Shown here piece after piece: positions 45,338-54,979 of a stretch of DNA of 64,000 nucleotides. Origin of the DNA: Dipteris shenzhenensis (taxonomy: Eukaryota; Polypodiophyta; Polypodiopsida; Gleicheniales). Each line of letters begins with the position of its first letter. The first letter of the stretch is position 1. The stretch is taken from the NCBI GenBank assembly GCA_047967505.1, contig CM106538.1. One strand, 5' to 3'. A program made the position numbers and the translations under genes. The notes beneath the pieces were generated by a model that saw nothing but the letters and a program-made list of their open reading frames with translations, searched no databases and was not told where the DNA came from.

Positions 45338-46579
45338 CTCATGCCGAGGCACCTGTTGCACCTACAAGCTCGAAAAAAGCTATAATAGAGATATAACATA
45401 TGCAATTGAGGTGGCAACAAAGGTCTAGACCATTTCTAGTACTTCAGATATTTTGGGTTTAAATACAAGAATTGTGCCCCCAATTGAAGTGGAGACAGTG
45501 GTGGCTTGGGTCGACTATACAACCATTGAGCCTCTAGATGTCATGGACTCTCAACCTCTAAGATATAACCATCAACCAAAGGGGGATAATTCCTCAGAGG
45601 CCCCAGCCTCAACACCATATACTCAAAGAGAAAGCAAAGGTGCTAGAAGAAAAGGAACATCGGCCACATACTTGGCAATTCCGAGCTCCTTCCCAAATCT
45701 TGTCCAACATGTACCTCGCTTGCCTCCTCCTTGAACCATTTTAATAGGTGAGGGTATTAATATCCTTTTCTACTCTAAGGACATGTTGAGCCTAGAGGAA
45801 GTGGTAGGGAACTGGTAATAGCTCATGGAGTTAGTGATGGAGGCATCTCAGACCATGTATCATGTGGAACACACATGGATCCCCCCCAGGCTCTATTTTA
45901 TGAATGCTAGGAACATGCCTGGTATGTCAAGGAGCTGAGAAATTGGTAGGATGAGTTCGTCAAGCTCCTGATGGCAACAAAGAAAAAGAGATAGATGTTA
46001 AACTTGCATAGCTCTATAGACTGCACATGAGCAACTCCAACTCAACCATGACTAGGTAATGCATCTGTATAATGAGGCTATGGGTGCCCTCAAGACAACC
46101 CAAGAAACCATAGCCTCCCATAGAAAACTCATGGTGCACCAGGCGGACCGAATCAAGATATTGAAGGGAGTAGAAACCAAGCTACAATAAAGTCAAGCAG
46201 AAAATGAAGTGCTATAGTAGAGGGTGGCAAATCTAAAATAGATTCAAACCCACTTGCAAGATTTGGACCAACCAAAAGAACACCTAGGTGTTACCCCTAG
46301 TAGAAAGGACACAAAGGACAAAGGAGATGGTACTGGTTTTGGCAGTCAAAAGCTCAGGCCTTGAGTATTGGCATCATAGTTTGAGCAAAGATGATGGGAG
46401 ACATTGCAAGTGCTGCTACTATGGTTCCTTTGATGGCTATAATGAGCTCAATAAAGGACACCCCACATTCACGGGAAGTAGATTTTTGCAATGTCATAGC
46501 TAAGATAAGAAAATACACTAATCAAGAGAATGAAAGAATACTGTTTCACATGTTAACAACTAGGTGAATTATTAACTTC
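45338..46579 (+). other. Locus right of TRG2, with a decayed coiled-coil-like region
   Basis: Continues the sequence interrupted at 30789. A frame at about 46011-46290 reads GALKTTQETIASHRKLMVHQ, IKILKGVETKLQ, stop, AENEVL, two stops, RVANLK, stop, QTHLQDLD: a heptad-like pattern that could be a decayed gag or other coiled coil. No catalytic domain is present. An unrelated open frame at 45453-45734 has no recognisable family. Confidence 0.35.
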
Positions 46580-47690
46580 CCCAATGATCGATAAGCTAGG
46601 AGCATTGTTGTGTAGATGCATCAATACATGAACATATAATCATATATCTTTGTTTAAGCTACATGAAATCCATGCAACATTTTGTTTTTTGTAAGGCAAT
46701 AAGAAATCAATTATACGCTTGAAAAGACTTGGAAAGTGACAAGATGTGAGTCATGATGTCCTTAGGCACCAATCACAATTGATTGTTCTCTCTCTCCCTC
46801 CTTGCTCTTTCTCTCTACATGTAAGTACTCACCTATGTAGCTACTTGATTTTGCAAGTGGAATTGAAAAGATTTGTAATTGAAATCCCTCTATTTTGAGT
46901 GTTGAATATAGTCAAGTATACTATTTCAATTGCGTAACGAGAAAGAACAAAGTGGCAAGCTTTGAATGGAGTGCTTGAGTTGCAAAGATCTTTGAACATG
47001 TTCTTAATGCCTTCCTAAGAGTTGACTTCACATCAATAATAAAACCTTTACATCTAGCACATAGAGTACAAAAAATGTATCAGCCAAAAAGGCATACATG
47101 AAATTCTTTAGCACCTTTAGTGAAACTAGTAAATAGATTTCTTGGCCACGGCTTTAAGATGTCTTGGGTAAGGTGGGAATTCACAAACTAATCTTCTTTT
47201 TGCTAAGGAAACAATCAGATAAGTCAAACTATAGCAAAATCCATGAAATTGATATAAATTTTCAATTTATCCTTTACACAAAATATTAGGCAACAAGGTC
47301 ACCAACATTGTTAGCATTAAAAGCCCTTATGTCACACTAGAGTTCTTATTGCCTTTTTATATTAGACAAGCTTCTTTATTGCAAGTTTTAACAATAGTTC
47401 ATCGTGCTAAAACATGGTACCACAGATATGTCATATCTCAATAATCGTACCATGATAAAGAAAAGTTTTTCAAATACACAACCTTTTACAATTGCAAAAT
47501 ATAAAGGACAAAAATCATGTTTCCAAAGCACAAATTATCAACCTTGGTTTAGATGATCACAAAATTTTGTCCTTCCATGTTGTAGTTTCTAGAACCTTTG
47601 CCAAACAATATTTTAATTGATTCAACATAAGTCCTTTGTATTTCTGCCAACCACACAATCACCAAACCTCTTGTACAAGTTTACCTAATC
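46580..47690 (-). repeat. Dispersed repeat family R1, copy 2 (inverse of 15862-16980)
   Basis: The reverse complement of this stretch aligns with 15862-16980 over about 1.1 kb, the evident homology ending near GATAAGCTAGGAGCATTG on the low side and CTTGTACAAGTTTACC on the high side. A CT-rich insert (46785-46825) is private to this copy. Its frame equivalent to 16387-16671 has several stops. Confidence 0.7.
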
Positions 47691-47740
47691 TTAAAAAGAG
47701 ATGATTAAGGTTCTAATGTGGTTGACCTAAAAGTACTTAT

Positions 47741-47860
47741 GAATGAAAAATTAAGCATATTATTGACCTCAACCCAAGTCCAATGTGACTACTTATGTAT
47801 GAATGAAAAATTAAGCATATTATTGACCTCAACCCAAGTGTAGTGTGACTACTTATGGAT
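47741..47860. repeat. 60-bp tandem duplication
   Basis: Units 47741-47800 and 47801-47860 both start GAATGAAAAATTAAGCATAT and contain TATTGACCTCAACCCAAGT; only a few bases differ, so it is recent relative to its surroundings. Confidence 0.85.
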
Positions 47861-49499
47861 TAATAAATGGATTGTAGATTCCATATTATAGGCATGACAA
47901 TTTTATTCCTTCACGTGTGTGTACTTCCTTTCACCTTAACAAAAGACAATTGTGGGGCATATCTTGTTGGAGGGAAAAGCTTTTCCCAATTCCTGAGAGT
48001 GCTCTCAACGGAAGCAAGAATGGAAGAGGGAGAGAGAGCGAGAGAGAGAGACAGAGAGCCACACAAGTTTTGGTGGGTGCAGAACCACCCTAATCTTCTT
48101 TTTCATTCATTTATATATGTGTTTGAGTATTGTACATAACTGGGGTTAAGGCACAGTGACCTTTAACCCCCACAACCTCCCACTTAAAGGACAATGTGCC
48201 TTTAAGGGAGAATAACTAGTGAGCATACTATCCAATGCCCATCAATACACGACAATACTCAAACCGCTGACTAGGTAGACTCTTCGTCAGCATATCTGCA
48301 GGGTTATCATCTGTATGAACCTTGACAAGCTCTATGCGCTTGTCCTCAAGTACCTCCCTGATGAAATGGTACCTGACCTCAATGTGTTTGGTCTTTGCAT
48401 GAAAGACCGGATTCCGTGCTAGCTGAATAGCACTCATGGAATCACTATGCAATGTCGGTACACCTGTATGAATCCCCAAATCTCCCACTAGCCGATCAAG
48501 CCATATAGCCTCCTTGCAACCCTCTGTGGCTGCAACATACTCAGCCTCTGTGGTAGACAAAGCAACACACTTTTGTGTGCGAGACATCCATGACACTGCA
48601 CCACCTGCAAAGGTGAACACATAACCAGAAGTGGATCTCCTACTATCCACATGCCCTGCATAGTCTGAATCTGTGTACCCAAGTACACGCATGTCTCCTT
48701 TACCAAAGCAGATGCACATCTTCTTGGTACCCTTCATGTACCTCATGATGCACTTAACTGCCTCCCAATGCCTCTTTCCTGGATTAGCCATATACCGGCT
48801 AACAACTCCCACTGCAAATGCAATGTCTGGTCTAGTAGCTATCATAGCATACATAAGACTCCCAACTGCTGATGCATAAGGAACCTTGGCCATCATGGCC
48901 CTCTCCTCATCTGATTTGGGACTATCTGTATGACTCAGTTTCACATATGGAGGCAATGGAGTACTCACTGCCTTCCCCCCCTCCATATTGAAACGCTGTA
49001 ATACTTTTGTAACATACTCTTTTTGTGAAAGCCAAAGGAGTTTCCTACTCCGATCACGCGTGATGCGCATACCAAGAATATGACCTGCAAGTCCCAAATC
49101 CTTCATATCAAAGGCCTCATGCAACTTGGCCTTTAATGCATCTAGCTCATAAGTATTCTTGCTAGCCAATAGCATATCATCCACATATAGTGCCAGGATT
49201 ATCAGGCTACTATCCTTAGCCCTTTTAGTGTAGAGGCAGTGATCGATTTCACTCCTTCTAAAACCCTGGGACCGAATGAAAGCATCAAACTTCTGATACC
49301 ATTCTCTAGGTGCTTGCTTAAGACCATAGAGACTCTTTTTCAGCTTGCAAACTAAATGCTCTTTGCCCTTTTCTTCAAAGCCTTCCGGCTGCACCATGTA
49401 GATGTCCTCATGCAAATCCCCATGCAAGAAAGCTGTCTTGACATCCATTTGCATAAGCTCCATATCCTCTACTACCACTAGTCCAAGCATGCATCTAAG

Positions 49500-49794
49500 T
49501 GTTGAGATATCAAGCTCTATCCCCGACATATCTCCTGGATGACTATCATTTATGTCACCGTCTATGTTAGTTGTACTCGTGGTGTAGTTAGACTACCACG
49601 TATGTTTTGGTTTGGGTTCACATATGAACCACGTATTCTAGGTTTTGACATATAGGGTATTTCCCTCTTCTATTGTATTGGTTGTGTGCAAAAGTGAAGA
49701 AAGGCTTCACCCTCCAACCTTGTGTCCTCTCTCTTTTGTGTGTTGTGAAGAAAGCTGAACTTGAGTCTCCTATCTCTCTCCCTCTTTCTTTACA
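49500..49794 (+). repeat. 5' LTR of C2b (295 bp)
   Basis: TGTTGAGATATC...TTTACA; contains a 5'-GTGGTGTAGTTAGACTACCAC-like inverted repeat (GTGGT...ACCAC near 49580-49600) and a CT-rich 3' end. Its twin is at 54685-54979. Confidence 0.95.
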
Positions 49795-49807
49795 TGGTAT
49801 CAGAGCC
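49795..49807 (+). other. Primer-binding site of C2b
   Basis: TGGTATCAGAGCC follows the LTR without a gap; initiator-methionine tRNA type. Confidence 0.93.
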
Positions 49808-50371
49808 TTGTTCGTGGTAAGGAGCTCAAGAAAGCTAGCCAAGTTTCTGGTGTCCTGGTAAGAGGACCAGTGTAGCTTTCCTATTTCGAGTTTGGGAGCA
49901 AATCTCTGCAGGTAGCACAGCCAAAAGTGCAGGAGTGCACTGCTTCAGATTGAGAGGCCCTTCGCGGTGCGGCGAGAGCGCAGTATATGCTGCGGGAGAG
50001 GGCGAAGCCCTTGGTGACTTTATTTTTCTGATTTGAGGCCGTTTCGGGGCCCGTTTTGAAGGCGGAAGTTCTTCGCAGGCACTCAAAAAAAGGCCCTGTT
50101 TTTGCTGTGCGACCACCGCGCGGCTAGTCGGTGGAAAGGTGCCACAGAAATTGCATCGTATGCCTATGTGCAGAGATATTGGGAGTTGCAGATTCATGCC
50201 TGTTGCCTGTTGATGCAAAATCGTCACGAGGAAGTGACTGTGTGGTGAAATACCACTTTCGTCAGTGTTGCAGATCTGCCCCTGTGAGGCTTTTCGCAGA
50301 AGTTTTGCTATTTGCCCTTGTGAGGCATTTGCTGTGTTTACAGGTTGCTGTTGCAATTCGTGATTTGTAAA

Positions 50372-53300
50372 ATGTCTGAGAATCTGTCTACCATTGTCAG
50401 TGAGAAGCTTGACAAGAACAACTTCCAAGCATGGAAGTTCAGGATGACAAACTTCCTTATGGGAAAGGGAGTTTGGGATTACATCAGTGGTGAAACTGCA
50501 GAACCAGTTTTGGGTACTGCTCCCACTCCTGCTGAATTGAAGGCCTTTAAGGAATGGCATGAAAAAGCCAGAAAATGCTTGTATTGGCTATCTGTTAGCA
50601 TTTCAGATTCTATGATTGTGCATATACAGGATCTAGAGACGCCTAAGGAAGCATGGGATACATTGGTGAAGCTGTATAGCACAAATACCAAAGCACGAAA
50701 GATGCAGCTAAAGCAGGAGTTGCACAATGTGCAAAGGAAAAATCTGAATATAAATGAGTATTCCTTGAAGGTGAAAGGCCTTGCAGATTCTCTTGCCTCC
50801 ATTGGAGCACCTGTTGATGATGAGGACTTAGTGTCCGTGACCTTGAATGGTCTTGGGAAAGATTATGCACAGTTTCGGACATCCATTGGAGTCCGTGAAA
50901 CATTTCCTGATTTTCAGGAACTTATTGCTCTCTTGCTGAGTGAAGAGCAAAGGAATGGTGGTTCAGCCACCTCAACTTCTCAAGAGACTGCTTTCTACTC
51001 GAATACAGGTAGAGGCAGGGGTAGAGGAAGAGGCCGTTCTGGTGGCCGTGCAGGAAATCAGAACCAACAGCAACAACAGGAAAACCAGTCCTATGGAGGA
51101 GGACGTGGTAGTTCTAGAGGCAGGGGGAGCCAAAGAGGCCGTGGTTCATGGCAAAGGAACCAGCAAGTAAATAGCAGCACAGAATGCTATTATTGTGGAA
51201 AGCCTGGACACAAGGAGAATACATGCTATAAAAAGCAGAATGACATCAAAAGTGGAAAGTTGCAGCAAAGCAACTATGCATCATCAAGTGGGCATGGTGA
51301 CGACAGAAATGAGCACCTTTTTGTGATGCAGCATATGGTTAACTCCATGTCAGGAGATGCTGCAGCTTGCAATGATGTTTGGTATGTTGATTCAGGTGCC
51401 TCTAACCACATGACCAGTCATGGTGAGTGGTTTCATGATGTCAGAAATTTGGATAAGCCAGGTTATGTTGAAACAGGTGATGATACTGCGCACCCAATTA
51501 CGCAGGTTGGTAAAGTGCCATTGGCTATGCAGGATGGCAAAACAAAGTACTTGGCAGATGTACTTCATGTTCCAAAAATCACTAAGAACCTGGTTTCAGT
51601 TGGCCAGATGGTTGAGCAAGGTCTGCAGGTTAGATTTAACCCTGATGGATGCTTCGTTGAGGACTTGAAAAATAAGTGCCGCTTGGTTGCGAAAGGCAAC
51701 AAAAATGGCAGAATGTTCACCTTGGATGTTGATATGCCTGAGGTGAAAGCTGCTATGTTTGCGCATGGGAGAGGTGTCATTGCAGATATTGAGATATGGC
51801 ACAAGCGCATTGGGCATGTGAATATACAAAGGCTGAAATCTATGCAAACGAAAAACATTGTTGCAGGTTTGCCTAAATTCAGAGTTGAGGGAATGCAAAA
51901 GGTATGTGAAGCATGCCAAATGGGTAAGCAGGCCAGACATGCATTTCCCAAAAATGCTAAGGTGAGCAGAAGACCTTTGGAAGTGATCCATTCAGATGTT
52001 TGGACAACCAAAGCTGCTTCTATTGGTGGATGCCATTATTATGTGACGTTTATTGATGACTACACTAGGAAGGTGTGGATTTATTTTATGAAGCACAAAA
52101 GTGAAGTGTTCAGCCATTTCAAGGCTTTTAAGGCCATGGTTGAAAAAGAGAAAGGTGTGCATATTAAAGTGCTAAGATCTGATGGAGGGGGAGAGTACTT
52201 TTCAGAAGAATTTTGTGAATATCTGAAAGAACAGGGAATTCAAAGGAAGTACTCGTGCAGGTCTACCCCTCAGCAGAATGGGGTTGCAGAAAGGAAGAAC
52301 AGGCATATTGCAGAAGTAGGACGGGCGATCCTAAATGAGAAAAACATGCCTGATTATTTTTGGGCTGAAGCAGTAGCAACTGCTGTTTATATTATGAACA
52401 GAACCCCCACTGCAGCTGTCCATGGCATGACGCCTGAAGAAATGTATACAGGCCAAAAACCAGATATTTCTCACTTGAAGGTATTTGGTTGCATAGCTTA
52501 TGTTCATGTTCCTGATGAGAAGAGAACAAAGCTGGATCCAAAGGCAGAAAAATGCATCTTTATTGGATATGCTCAGCACCAGAAAGGGTATCGCTGTTAT
52601 AACCCTTCCACCCGCAAAATGCAAGTGAGCAGAGATGTTGTTTTTGATGAAATGAGCAGCTGGTATGCACCAACTGTTATGGTAGGAGATGCAGATGCAG
52701 GAAATGGGAATGCTGCAATAAATGCAGAGCAGCAATCTCAAGCCTTGAGTGGACCCAGAGAGTCCTCTACTAGTGGATCTAATGCATGGACAGGGAGATT
52801 GAGATCTAGTGAATCGTCACATGGCAGTCCTGATAGTGTTGTGCAGGTATCACATAAGGGAAAAGAAAAAGTGGACCATGCTCCAGTATTTGATGTGTCT
52901 GCTGGTAGCTCTCATGTTGATGGAGAGTCAAGCGGCTCTGAAATGAGCCTTGATGAGGAACTTGGGATTCCTTCTGTTGTTACACCTGGTGCAAGGAAAA
53001 GCAGGCATGATTTAAAGACTCCTGCAACTGATCCAGTTGTACGGAGGTCCACTCGTATTAAGTATCCAGTTGACAGGCTGAGATATGATGGGTATACAGC
53101 ACATCACTATGCTTATATGGTCAAGGTTCTAGAGGAGCCAGAGCCCACATGTTTTGAGGATGCAGCAGGGCATAAAAATTGGGAAGCAGCTATGGATGAA
53201 GAGATGGCTGCCTTGGATGCAAACCACACTTGGGATTTGATGCCTTTGCCTCATGATAAGAAGGCTATTGGCTGCAAGTGGGTTTACAAAGTAAAGCACA

Positions 53301-54727
53301 ATGCTGATGGGTCTGTTAGCAGGTACAAGGCAAGATTGGTTGCCAAAGGTTTTGCACAGACATATGGAATTGACTATGAGGAAACTTTCAGCCCAGTTGC
53401 AAGGATGGCAACCGTGAGAGCAGTAATTGCTATGGCTGCTGCAAAGGGATGGTCTTTGCATCAGATGGATGTGAAAAATGCCTTCTTGCATGGTGACTTG
53501 CAGGAAGAGGTTTATATGATGCAGCCAGAAGGTTATGAGGATAAAGCACACCCCGATTTTGTATGCAGGTTGCGCAAAGCCTTGTATGGCTTAAAACAGG
53601 CGCCGAGGGCATGGTCAGACAAGATAGGGCAATATCTTGTCACTATTGGATTTCAGATTTCCAATTCAGATTTTTCACTTTATGTGAAAAGGACAAACAG
53701 AGGGATTGTGCTTATAGTCATCTATGTTGATGACTTGATTATTACAGGTGATAGTGATGCAGACATTAATGAAGTGAAGCTGCTGTTGAAGCAGAAATTT
53801 GAGATGAAGGATTTGGGAGAGCTGCGTTACTTCTTGGGCATTGAGGTTATTAGATCCTCGAGTGGGATATGGCTGTTGCAAAGGCAATATGGTTTGGACA
53901 TGCTGTCCAAATATGGGATGACAGGCTGTAAGCCTATCTCTGTTCCATTGGAGCAGAATGTGAAGCTCAATGCAGAGTCAGGTGAGCTTCTTGAAGATAT
54001 TACTATGTACAGGCGCATAGTAGGTAGCTTGATTTACATGACTATAACCCGACCAGATTTGAGCTATGCTGTGGGGCTGGTGAGTCAGTTTATGCAGGCA
54101 CCGAGGAAGCCACATTTGGATGCGGCTAGGCGCATACTGCGGTATGTGAAGTCCACATTGCATTATGGACTGTTTTATGAAGCTGGGTGTGCATTACAGG
54201 TACATGGATACACAGATGCTGACTGGGCTGGTAGTGTCTCAGACAGGAGATCTACTAGTGGTTTTATGTTTTCCCTTGGGAGTGGTGCCATCAGTTGGAG
54301 CAGCAAGAAGCAGCCAACAGTTGCCTTGTCGAGTACAGAGGCAGAGTACAGGGGTGCAGCAATGGCTGCATGTGAGGTAGCTTGGCTACGGAAGCTACTT
54401 GCAGATATGGGACAGTCAGTTCATGCAGCAGTTGTCATTCATTGTGACAACATTAGCAGCATCATGCTTGCTAATAACCCAGTTTATCATGCTAGAACGA
54501 AGCACATTGAGGTGCATTATCACTTTGTGAGAGAGAAGGTTCTAGCTGGTGAGATTGATCTTGTCTATGTCAGCACTGAGGAGCAGGTGGCTGATATCTT
54601 TACGAAGGCATTGGGTACCGAGAAGCTTCACAGATTTAGGAGCTTGCTTGGTGTACGTGAGATGGATTTGAGCTTGAGGGGGAGTGTTGAGATATCAAGC
54701 TCTATCCCCGACATATCTCCTGGATGA
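50372..54727 (+). CDS. gag-pol: C2b Gag-Pol polyprotein (1451 residues, intact)
   Basis: The polyprotein carries everything needed for copia transposition. ATG 50372 (MSENLSTIVSEKLDKNNFQA) is chosen because the frame upstream to 50345 has only a TTG and because C2a starts at the same alignment point. Order: gag core with LYWLSVSISDS and the ELHNVQRKNLNINEY segment; a Gly/Arg/Gln-rich tract; zinc knuckle CYYCGKPGHKENTC (272-285); protease DSGAS (Asp340); integrase zinc module (His477, His482, Cys512, Cys515) and catalytic Asp542, Asp604, Glu640 (35-residue spacing); RT with ALYGLKQAPRAW and YVDD (1118-1121); RNase H with Asp1282 (TDADWAGS) and Glu1323 (TEAEY). No key residue is missing. The last 43 bases lie in the 3' LTR. 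No separate gag stop, so the Gag:Pol ratio must be set by other means. Confidence 0.96.
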   Translation: MSENLSTIVSEKLDKNNFQAWKFRMTNFLMGKGVWDYISGETAEPVLGTAPTPAELKAFKEWHEKARKCLYWLSVSISDSMIVHIQDLETPKEAWDTLVKLYSTNTKARKMQLKQELHNVQRKNLNINEYSLKVKGLADSLASIGAPVDDEDLVSVTLNGLGKDYAQFRTSIGVRETFPDFQELIALLLSEEQRNGGSATSTSQETAFYSNTGRGRGRGRGRSGGRAGNQNQQQQQENQSYGGGRGSSRGRGSQRGRGSWQRNQQVNSSTECYYCGKPGHKENTCYKKQNDIKSGKLQQSNYASSSGHGDDRNEHLFVMQHMVNSMSGDAAACNDVWYVDSGASNHMTSHGEWFHDVRNLDKPGYVETGDDTAHPITQVGKVPLAMQDGKTKYLADVLHVPKITKNLVSVGQMVEQGLQVRFNPDGCFVEDLKNKCRLVAKGNKNGRMFTLDVDMPEVKAAMFAHGRGVIADIEIWHKRIGHVNIQRLKSMQTKNIVAGLPKFRVEGMQKVCEACQMGKQARHAFPKNAKVSRRPLEVIHSDVWTTKAASIGGCHYYVTFIDDYTRKVWIYFMKHKSEVFSHFKAFKAMVEKEKGVHIKVLRSDGGGEYFSEEFCEYLKEQGIQRKYSCRSTPQQNGVAERKNRHIAEVGRAILNEKNMPDYFWAEAVATAVYIMNRTPTAAVHGMTPEEMYTGQKPDISHLKVFGCIAYVHVPDEKRTKLDPKAEKCIFIGYAQHQKGYRCYNPSTRKMQVSRDVVFDEMSSWYAPTVMVGDADAGNGNAAINAEQQSQALSGPRESSTSGSNAWTGRLRSSESSHGSPDSVVQVSHKGKEKVDHAPVFDVSAGSSHVDGESSGSEMSLDEELGIPSVVTPGARKSRHDLKTPATDPVVRRSTRIKYPVDRLRYDGYTAHHYAYMVKVLEEPEPTCFEDAAGHKNWEAAMDEEMAALDANHTWDLMPLPHDKKAIGCKWVYKVKHNADGSVSRYKARLVAKGFAQTYGIDYEETFSPVARMATVRAVIAMAAAKGWSLHQMDVKNAFLHGDLQEEVYMMQPEGYEDKAHPDFVCRLRKALYGLKQAPRAWSDKIGQYLVTIGFQISNSDFSLYVKRTNRGIVLIVIYVDDLIITGDSDADINEVKLLLKQKFEMKDLGELRYFLGIEVIRSSSGIWLLQRQYGLDMLSKYGMTGCKPISVPLEQNVKLNAESGELLEDITMYRRIVGSLIYMTITRPDLSYAVGLVSQFMQAPRKPHLDAARRILRYVKSTLHYGLFYEAGCALQVHGYTDADWAGSVSDRRSTSGFMFSLGSGAISWSSKKQPTVALSSTEAEYRGAAMAACEVAWLRKLLADMGQSVHAAVVIHCDNISSIMLANNPVYHARTKHIEVHYHFVREKVLAGEIDLVYVSTEEQVADIFTKALGTEKLHRFRSLLGVREMDLSLRGSVEISSSIPDISPG
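54676..54684 (+). other. Polypurine tract of C2b, inside the coding frame
   Basis: GAGGGGGAG directly before the 3' LTR TGTTGAG. It encodes part of LSLRGSVE, so the plus-strand priming site and the end of RNase H coding overlap. Confidence 0.9.
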
Positions 54728-54979
54728 CTATCATTTATGTCACCGTCTATGTTAGTTGTACTCGTGGTGTAGTTAGACTACCACGTATGTTTTGGTTTGG
54801 GTTCACATATGAACCACGTATTCTAGGTTTTGACATATAGGGTATTTCCCTCTTCTATTGTATTGGTTGTGTGCAAAAGTGAAGAAAGGCTTCACCCTCC
54901 AACCTTGTGTCCTCTCTCTTTTGTGTGTTGTGAAGAAAGCTGAACTTGAGTCTCCTATCTCTCTCCCTCTTTCTTTACA
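54685..54979 (+). repeat. 3' LTR of C2b (295 bp)
   Basis: Identical by eye to 49500-49794. Its first 43 bases also encode the last residues of Gag-Pol (SVEISSSIPDISPG). Confidence 0.95.

Larger units (their letters stand above)
49500..54979 (+). mobile_element. C2b: intact Ty1/copia element, likely recent
   Basis: The target duplication CTAAG lies at 49495-49499 and 54980-54984. LTRs 49500-49794 and 54685-54979 read identical over 295 bp. The primer site TGGTATCAGAGCC (49795-49807) abuts the 5' LTR; the purine tract GAGGGGGAG (54676-54684) abuts the 3' LTR. One uninterrupted gag-pol frame fills the interior. All structural parts of an autonomous element are present. It lies antisense within C1b. 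Confidence 0.96.
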
